A DNA stretch of 12,452 nucleotides from Gammaproteobacteria bacterium. Its GTDB lineage: Bacteria; Pseudomonadota; Gammaproteobacteria; Steroidobacterales; Rariloculaceae. The stretch's first letter is position 1; the number at the start of each line of letters is the position of its first letter. Below are positions 7,946 through 12,452 of the stretch, in pieces. Below the pieces are notes generated by a model that was not told where the DNA came from, did no database searches, and worked only from the letters and a program-made list of their open reading frames with translations. Where the stretch lies: the NCBI GenBank assembly GCA_017577365.1, contig PKRJ01000082.1, positions 1 through 12,452 on the forward strand, in the 5' to 3' direction. A program made the position numbers and the translations under genes.

Positions 7946-10039
7946 TCAGCGATTCAGGATACCGCGCAGCCGATCGCGCAACTGCTCGCGAACCTCGTCC
8001 TTCTCTTCCTCGACGCGCTGCTCCAAACGCTCCTCAACCTCGCGGCGCTCCTCCTCGACGCGCTCGGTGACTCTCTCACGCACTACCGCCGCGAAGTCGG
8101 GCACCACGACCGGCGCGTCGACGGTGCCGCTGACCTTGAGCGGCACCTTGTCGCCGGCGTGCCGCGCCATCAGCGGCTCGGACTGCAGCTGCTCGCCGTC
8201 GACGAACGTCCCGACGAGGTCGAAGTCGAGCTCGTTCGTCAGCAGGTTCACCGTGCCCTTGCCGTCGATCGTCAGGAAACCCAACGAAGCCTTCAGATCC
8301 CGATTCGTCAGAATCGCGTCCTGCACGACGCCCGTCGCCGAGACGATCGAGAACGGCGTCTCGCGAGGGCCGGTCCGGCTCGGCGGCGACTGCCGATCCA
8401 ACACCGCGCGGGCGCGAACCAGCTCGTACCACAGATCGATCCCGAGGTACGCGCCGTCGCGGAGCGTGAACGCGACGTCGCCGTCGAGGTCGCGGCGCAT
8501 TTGACCGACGTTCGAGCCGGTCGTCGTCAGATCGAGCGTCAGGTCGCCGCGGCCCCTCACCATCTCCGAGTCGAGGAGATCGCGGCCGAGCGGCAGCAAA
8601 TCGACGTTCTTCAAGTCGGCCCGCAACGAGGTCCGTGCCGCGTCGGCGCCGATGTCGAGACCGAGCTCGGCGGCGAGTGTACCGCCGTAGAGACGCGCCG
8701 AAGGCGTCAGCCGCAGACGCCCGTCGCGGGCGGTCAGCTCGAAGCTGGCTTCGTCGAGCGAGAGCCCGGAGAACTGCGTCGGGCCGAACGCGAGGCGGCC
8801 TTGCGCGTCGAGCGTGCGCAACGCGTCGAGCGGCAGATCGACCTCGTCGAGCGAGCCTTCCTCGGCCGGCGCATCCGTCTCTTGGGCCGGCGGCAGATAG
8901 CGGTCGATATTGATCTGATTGACGCGCAGATCGAAACGCAGCGACTCGCCGCGCACGGCGACGTTGCCGGTGAGCTCGGAGTCGTCGAGCGCGAGCTGCA
9001 TGTCGTCGAGGCCGATCCGCTCCGCATCGTAGACGAACGTCGCGGCCGCGCTCGCGCGGCGGAGCACGTTCGGATCGGCCGTGTCGACGGTGATGTCGAA
9101 CACGCCGAGCAGCCGCCTCGGATCGAACGGCTCGATCTCGACGTTGCCGCCGAGCGTCAGGCCGCTCATGAGCTGCCGGCCCTGCAACGAGCCGTTCACC
9201 GTGACGCCGAGGAACTCGAGCGTGAGCCCGTCGAGGCCGAGCGTCTCGTCGCCGAGATTCGCGGTCAGCGCGGCGAACGAAAGCCGCGCCTCCCCTTGCC
9301 TGCCGGGCCAGCCTTCGCCTCGGCCGGCGAGCCGCACGGCGAGGTTCTCGAGACGATAGGTATTGCTCGCGAGCGAGAGCGCGGCGCGCATCTCGGCCGA
9401 GACCGCCACCTCGACCTCCTCGCCCGTGACCGTGAAGCTCGTGCGAAGCGGAAACGCCGTCTCCGTTCCGAAGCCGCGGGCCTCGAGACCGAAGTTGCCG
9501 AGCGTCCAGCGGCTGCCGGTCGCCGCATCGTTCCACGTGACCTGCGAGTTGCTCACGCGGATCACGTCGATGCCGAGATCGACGGCTGCGGGCCCGCCGC
9601 CGCTCTCGGGCGCCGCCGGCGAGGCCGTCGTGTCGCCGCCGCCGAGGTCCTGCCAGTTGTTCCGGCCGCTCGCGTCGCGCGCGAGGTTCAGCACGAGCCC
9701 GTCGAGGGTGACCTCACTGATCGATATCCGGCGCGAAAGCAACGGCAGGAGCTCGAGATCGAGCGCGGCACGGGCGATCTCGGCGAAGGGCTGATCGCCG
9801 AAGCCTTCCGCATTGCTCAGACGCGCCGGGCCGAGCTCGAGGCGTAGCGACGGGAACAGTCCGAGCTCGAGATCCCCCTCGAGCGTCAGCTCGCGTCCGG
9901 TCGCATCTCGGACGGCCGCCGTGATCTCGTCCTTGTAGTCGTTCGGATCGATCAGAAGGGCGATGCCCACGAGGACCGCGATGACGAGAACGATCAGGGC
10001 CCCCGCGACGATGGCGATTAGCTTGAGTAGACGTCCCAT
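7946..10039 (-). CDS. asmA: AsmA family inner-membrane-anchored envelope protein
   Basis: AsmA-like proteins are anchored in the inner membrane and project long beta-rich domains into the periplasm. Relatives act in outer-membrane biogenesis and possibly lipid transport. Residues about 4-30 form one membrane helix (LLKLIAIVAGALIVLVIAVL and onward), followed by the family signature DPNDYKDEI (31-39) and LEGDLELGLFPSLRLELGPA. The C-terminal AsmA region contains GRGDLTLDLTTTGSN and GDVAFTLRDGAYLGIDL (around residue 530). The length, 697, is slightly above E. coli AsmA (617). Residues 653-697 form an Arg/Glu-rich helix (RVEEERREVEERLEQRVEEE) that probably makes a coiled coil, an extension I do not associate with the classical protein. 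The ATG at 10039 has GAGGA 8 nt upstream. It heads the asmA-SRPBCC-mutY-yggX cluster, an order known from Pseudomonas apart from the SRPBCC insertion. Confidence 0.88.
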   Translation of the reverse strand: MGRLLKLIAIVAGALIVLVIAVLVGIALLIDPNDYKDEITAAVRDATGRELTLEGDLELGLFPSLRLELGPARLSNAEGFGDQPFAEIARAALDLELLPLLSRRISISEVTLDGLVLNLARDASGRNNWQDLGGGDTTASPAAPESGGGPAAVDLGIDVIRVSNSQVTWNDAATGSRWTLGNFGLEARGFGTETAFPLRTSFTVTGEEVEVAVSAEMRAALSLASNTYRLENLAVRLAGRGEGWPGRQGEARLSFAALTANLGDETLGLDGLTLEFLGVTVNGSLQGRQLMSGLTLGGNVEIEPFDPRRLLGVFDITVDTADPNVLRRASAAATFVYDAERIGLDDMQLALDDSELTGNVAVRGESLRFDLRVNQINIDRYLPPAQETDAPAEEGSLDEVDLPLDALRTLDAQGRLAFGPTQFSGLSLDEASFELTARDGRLRLTPSARLYGGTLAAELGLDIGADAARTSLRADLKNVDLLPLGRDLLDSEMVRGRGDLTLDLTTTGSNVGQMRRDLDGDVAFTLRDGAYLGIDLWYELVRARAVLDRQSPPSRTGPRETPFSIVSATGVVQDAILTNRDLKASLGFLTIDGKGTVNLLTNELDFDLVGTFVDGEQLQSEPLMARHAGDKVPLKVSGTVDAPVVVPDFAAVVRERVTERVEEERREVEERLEQRVEEEKDEVREQLRDRLRGILNR

Positions 10040-10196
10040 CGCTTCATCCTCAGGTGACGATCAAGTGCGGCCGGCGCACGCAGATCACGCCCCCTCGGCG
10101 CTTTGCGCCCGCGCGGCTCGACGTGCTCGGGCTTCGCGGCGACCGGCTCCGAACGAAGGTTGTATTCGATCGGAACGGGCCCATCGTACCGTAGGT

Positions 10197-10868
10197 TTAT
10201 GGTTGGCGCGCGTACCAGTTCACGGCGAACTGAACGAGGCGCGGCGAGCTGTCGAGGCTCAGCTTCTTCTTGATCCGCTGGCGGTGCGATTCCACCGTCT
10301 TGATGCTCAAGCTCAGATCCCGCGCGATCTCGCGCGTCGACTTGCCGCGTCCGATCAGGTTCAGCACCTGGATCTCGCGATTGCTCAGCCGTTCGATGGG
10401 GTCCACCGGGTGCTTGCGGCGGGCCGCGGCGAAGCGCTCGATCATGCACGCGCCGATCCGCTCGCTGACGTAGACGCCGCCGGCGAGCACGCGGCGCAGC
10501 GCGACGACGACCTGATCGCTCGCCGCCTGCTTCATCACGTAGCCGTTCGCCCCGGCCGAGAGGAGCCGCTCCGCGTAGATCGTCTCGTCGTGCATCGACA
10601 GCACGAGGACCGGCATCTGACCGTACTTGGCCCGGATTTCCTTGATGAGCTCGAGACCGTCGCTGTCGCGAAGCGACAGGTCGAGAATCACGCCGTCCGG
10701 CCGCAGCCGCTCGAGCCCGGCACGGGCCTCGCGCACGTCCGCGGCCTCCCCGCAGACGACGAGATCGGGCTCCTGCTCCAACAGCTGAACCAGTCCCTTC
10801 CGGACGATGGGGTGGTCATCGATGATGAAGATGCGCTTGCGTCTCGGTGCGGCTTCCTGATCCGGCAT
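10197..10868 (-). CDS. NarL/FixJ-family response regulator with LuxR HTH
   Basis: The protein has 223 residues. Residues about 11-130 are a receiver domain: acidic pair D17/D18 in IFIIDDHPIVRKGL, phosphoacceptor D63 in GVILDLSLRDSDG, switch Ser91 in VLSMHDE, and conserved Lys113 in GYVMKQA. Residues about 158-218 are a LuxR/GerE DNA-binding domain (LSNREIQVLNLIGRGKSTRE, then LSLSIKTVESHRQRIKKKL). All residues for phosphorylation and DNA binding are present, so this is an active cytoplasmic transcription regulator. No histidine kinase is in the window, so its partner is elsewhere or outside. The ATG at 10868 has only a weak GTGGGA upstream. A 157-bp gap separates its stop from asmA, so it is probably a separate transcription unit. 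The regulon cannot be read from sequence. Confidence 0.93.
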   Translation of the reverse strand: MPDQEAAPRRKRIFIIDDHPIVRKGLVQLLEQEPDLVVCGEAADVREARAGLERLRPDGVILDLSLRDSDGLELIKEIRAKYGQMPVLVLSMHDETIYAERLLSAGANGYVMKQAASDQVVVALRRVLAGGVYVSERIGACMIERFAAARRKHPVDPIERLSNREIQVLNLIGRGKSTREIARDLSLSIKTVESHRQRIKKKLSLDSSPRLVQFAVNWYARQP

Positions 10869-11134
10869 TGCTTTTTCCCACTGCGCGCTTCCCCAATAAC
10901 GCGCCGACGGTGCCCCTCGCGCGCGACGGCCGCCGGGCGCCGAAAGTCTGACACTGCGTCAAGTCGGACGGTAGAACGGAAGTCCAACTTTGCTAAATCG
11001 GCAGTATCCCTCAAACCGGTACGAATCGGCCACTCCCGGACGCGCCGGAACGCCTCGCACTCCCCCTGCAGCAGCTCGGTATCGAAAGCGCCTGTCGGCG
11101 GCTCGTCGGCCGCTTCTTATGGGGCGCAAACATA
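10869..11134. other. Intergenic region upstream of the response regulator
   Basis: No credible gene is seen on either strand. The region holds two inverted-repeat elements, at 10949-10961 and 10961-10990, 80-120 bp before the regulator start. They are candidates for its promoter-proximal control. A TTGACG hexamer on the minus strand overlaps the first, but no convincing -10 box follows it. From 11000 to 11130 I see nothing recognisable. Confidence 0.5.
10961..10990. repeat. Inverted repeat upstream of the response regulator
   Basis: AAGTCGGAC (10961-10969) and GTCCAACTT (10982-10990) are inverted copies with one mismatch. The minus-strand transcript could pair all nine positions with one G-U. 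The 12-nt loop contains no obvious motif. It could be an operator (autoregulation by a dimeric regulator) or a leader hairpin. Confidence 0.35.
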
Positions 11135-11166
11135 ATGCCCCGGCCGGGCAAGCCCGGCCGGGGCAT
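11135..11166 (-). terminator. Perfect 15-bp hairpin after the secreted-protein gene
   Basis: ATGCCCCGGCCGGGC (11135-11149) and its exact complement (11152-11166) flank an AA centre, so in practice a 13-14-bp GC stem with a 4-6-nt loop. It lies 44 nt downstream of the minus-strand gene ending at 11210. On that strand the stem is followed by TATGTTTG, a weak U-rich tail. It is best read as the intrinsic terminator of the exported-protein operon. Confidence 0.75.
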
Positions 11167-11209
11167 ACGTGGCAGCGAGAGCCGCCGGGATCGAAGCGAG
11201 CCTAGATGC

Positions 11210-12001
11210 TTACCGCCCGATGGTTACCTTGCCCGACAGTCCGTTCGGCACGCCCGTTACCGAGGGGTCGTTCGGAAAGATCTCGACAAGCTTGATCACC
11301 GGGACGGGATCGTAGGGAAAGCACATGTTCACCAGCGGGTGGAGGACGTAGGCCTGCGTGAATTGGAACTCCTGCGCCTGCGCGCCGGCCGGCACGTAGT
11401 ACTCGCGGTCAGGGTTACCGGGCACGCCGCCGACCACTATCCCCTGATTCAGCACCCACGGGTTGAGCATGGAAACCCCGCGGAGGAGATCGGTCGGCAG
11501 CCTTACTTGGAGATAGGGCGTGCCAGCGCATTGTGCATCCAGATAGATGAACGACGCGGGCATGAGGGTGCCTTCCTCGAGCATCGGATCCGTCGCCACC
11601 CTGAACAAGTAGCCCTTATCGCTCAGCGCTTCGAGCGCGTGGGCGTTCGCCACCGACTCCGACGCGACAAACTCGAGGGTATTCCCCAGAGTCGGCGGCT
11701 GTGCCGGGTCGAGAATGTGAAGTTGCTTCACTCCCAACGGTGCCAGAAAGGTGCCGACGCGAGCACCGTCCACATAGACCGACAAGGCCCCGCCCTCGTT
11801 CTCGACCTGCGATTCGAGCTCGACCAGCGCTTCCGAGAGGAGCTCGATGCTCTCGGCAAGGGCCGAGAAGTTCTCATTGATCTCCTCCGCGACGGCGGGC
11901 GTGCCTGCCTCGAACTGGTGCGGAATCTCGACCTCCGCAGCAAGCACGGTCGAGCTCGCGGTCAGTCCCATCAACGCAACGAGTTTCTGCTTCGTTCTCA
12001 T
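11210..12001 (-). CDS. Secreted coiled-coil protein of unknown function
   Basis: The ATG at 12001 is preferred: AAGGA (12009-12013) is 7 nt upstream of it, whereas an in-frame ATG at 12007 overlaps the ribosome site and one at 12061 has no site and lies inside the neighbouring gene. This gives 263 residues. Residues 1-22 are a Sec signal peptide (MRTKQKLVALMGLTASSTVL, then AA before EVEI). Residues 26-53 carry IPHQFEAGTPAVAEEINENF and SALAESIE, a pattern I have seen ahead of coiled coils in many uncharacterised exported proteins ('AGTPAxAxEVNxNFxAL'). The heptad-like stretch runs to about residue 70. The C-terminal 190 residues are probably beta-rich, with two cysteines (158, 227) able to form a disulfide. 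I do not recognise this domain. The gene follows the lipoprotein gene by 43 bp, so the two are probably cotranscribed. It may trimerise through the coiled coil as a surface or periplasmic protein. Confidence 0.75.
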   Translation of the reverse strand: MRTKQKLVALMGLTASSTVLAAEVEIPHQFEAGTPAVAEEINENFSALAESIELLSEALVELESQVENEGGALSVYVDGARVGTFLAPLGVKQLHILDPAQPPTLGNTLEFVASESVANAHALEALSDKGYLFRVATDPMLEEGTLMPASFIYLDAQCAGTPYLQVRLPTDLLRGVSMLNPWVLNQGIVVGGVPGNPDREYYVPAGAQAQEFQFTQAYVLHPLVNMCFPYDPVPVIKLVEIFPNDPSVTGVPNGLSGKVTIGR

Positions 12002-12044
12002 CGTCATATCCTTTCTTTGCAGCCGTCGGCAGTCGATTCGCGCG

Positions 12045-12452
12045 CTATTGCCAAACGGCACGGTCCCAATTGCCGCCGTCCCACACGAGCCCAGGCAGAA
12101 TCACGGTGAGCACGAGCTGGAACGTCGTGCTGCCGGCGGAATTCGACGCCGTGATCGTGTATGTCGTTTGCTCGACAGGAGAAGCCGGGGTGCCGCTGAT
12201 CACTCCCGTCGTCGCGTTCAGCACAAGGCCCGTGGGTAGCGGCGGATTGACCGAGTAGCTCGATACGTTTCCGGTCACCGTCGGTGTCAACGGCTCGATC
12301 GCGGAATCGATCGCGACGGTGACCGGGCTCCGATAGGAAAGGCCCGTAGGCGGCGAGGTGCCGCCGCCTCCGCTACCGCCACCACCGCTGCCGCCGCCAC
12401 CACCGCCACCGCTGCCGCCCCCACCCCCGCTCCCGCAGGCAGCGAACCAAAC
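12045..12452 (-). CDS. Putative Ig-like domain lipoprotein (5' end outside window)
   Basis: The frame is open from the window edge to the TAG at 12045-12047, giving the last 135 residues. It begins VWFAAC, consistent with the end of a lipoprotein signal peptide (lipobox F-A-A-C). After the Cys comes a tethering linker of about 26 Gly and Ser residues, coded by GGN and AGC repeats (12358-12435). The stretch SYSVNPPLPTGLVLNATTGV, then ISGTPASPVEQTTYTITASN and STTFQLVLTV, matches the putative Ig domain (He_PIG) seen in surface proteins and cadherin-like repeats. The protein ends with a Trp-rich tail, VWDGGNWDRAVWQ. It is therefore an outer-membrane-anchored lipoprotein with a single Ig-like module and a short tail. 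The start codon should lie within about 20 codons beyond 12452. It leads the operon with the secreted coiled-coil gene. Confidence 0.8.
   Translation of the reverse strand, partial: VWFAACGSGGGGGSGGGGGGGSGGGGSGGGGTSPPTGLSYRSPVTVAIDSAIEPLTPTVTGNVSSYSVNPPLPTGLVLNATTGVISGTPASPVEQTTYTITASNSAGSTTFQLVLTVILPGLVWDGGNWDRAVWQ

Noticed and set aside
7886..9847. 653-residue plus-strand open frame
   Set aside because: It is antisense to asmA, with repetitive Arg/Glu/Ala composition and no motif. The asmA frame has a membrane anchor and family signatures.
10097..10109. GGCGC-TTT-GCGCC hairpin between the regulator and asmA
   Set aside because: A 5-bp stem with a 3-nt loop and no T-tract is expected by chance in such GC-rich DNA.
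10050..10184. 44-residue minus-strand frame between the regulator and asmA
   Set aside because: It is Arg/Ser-rich with no ribosome site or family pattern, and it ends where the asmA ribosome site begins. Not supportable as a gene.
9963..11135. 390-residue plus-strand open frame
   Set aside because: It is antisense to the response regulator and the asmA start. The regulator shows complete receiver and LuxR motifs.

Overview
The window is chromosomal DNA from a GC-rich bacterium, most likely a gammaproteobacterium. The evidence is the asmA-mutY-yggX order, a mutY-yggX pair overlapping by 4 bp, a short acetyl-CoA synthetase close to the enterobacterial enzyme, and a tRNA-Phe resembling those of the Xanthomonadales. 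The genus cannot be read from the sequence.

Region 1 (1-1314) is a decayed mobile-element edge. It is visibly more A/T-rich than the rest. It holds a DUF6471-like small gene broken by a one-base frameshift (118-385, minus), about 195 bp with no recognisable content, and the first half of a tyrosine integrase that has lost its whole catalytic domain (581-1162, minus). The integrase starts 150 bp from the 3' end of a tRNA-Phe gene (1315-1390, minus), the classic position of an element integrated in a tRNA. A 9-bp direct repeat lies between them.

Region 2 (1391-5957) is on the plus strand. Divergent promoter-like sequences sit between tRNA-Phe and a two-gene ergothioneine operon, egtB-egtD. EgtD trimethylates histidine to hercynine and EgtB adds the sulfur. 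Then, after 113 bp with small stem-loops, comes acs (acetyl-CoA synthetase), ended by a strong 12-bp hairpin shared with the converging yggX.

Region 3 (5958-10039) is a minus-strand cluster read asmA, a periplasmic SRPBCC-fold protein, mutY, yggX. MutY removes adenine opposite 8-oxoguanine, YggX protects Fe-S clusters and iron trafficking under oxidative stress, and AsmA is an inner-membrane-anchored envelope protein. Together with ergothioneine synthesis the window is rich in redox-defence functions, but the two sets are on opposite strands and not one operon.

Region 4 (10197-12452) is also on the minus strand. It contains an orphan NarL/FixJ-type response regulator, a 340-bp intergenic stretch with inverted repeats and a perfect 15-bp hairpin, a secreted coiled-coil protein of unknown function, and the 3' part of a lipoprotein with a long Gly/Ser linker and a putative Ig-like domain. 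The last two genes are 43 bp apart and probably form one exported-protein operon.

No clear new defence or mobile system is visible. The least explained parts are the secreted protein/lipoprotein pair, the SRPBCC gene inside the mutY cluster and the integrase remnant.
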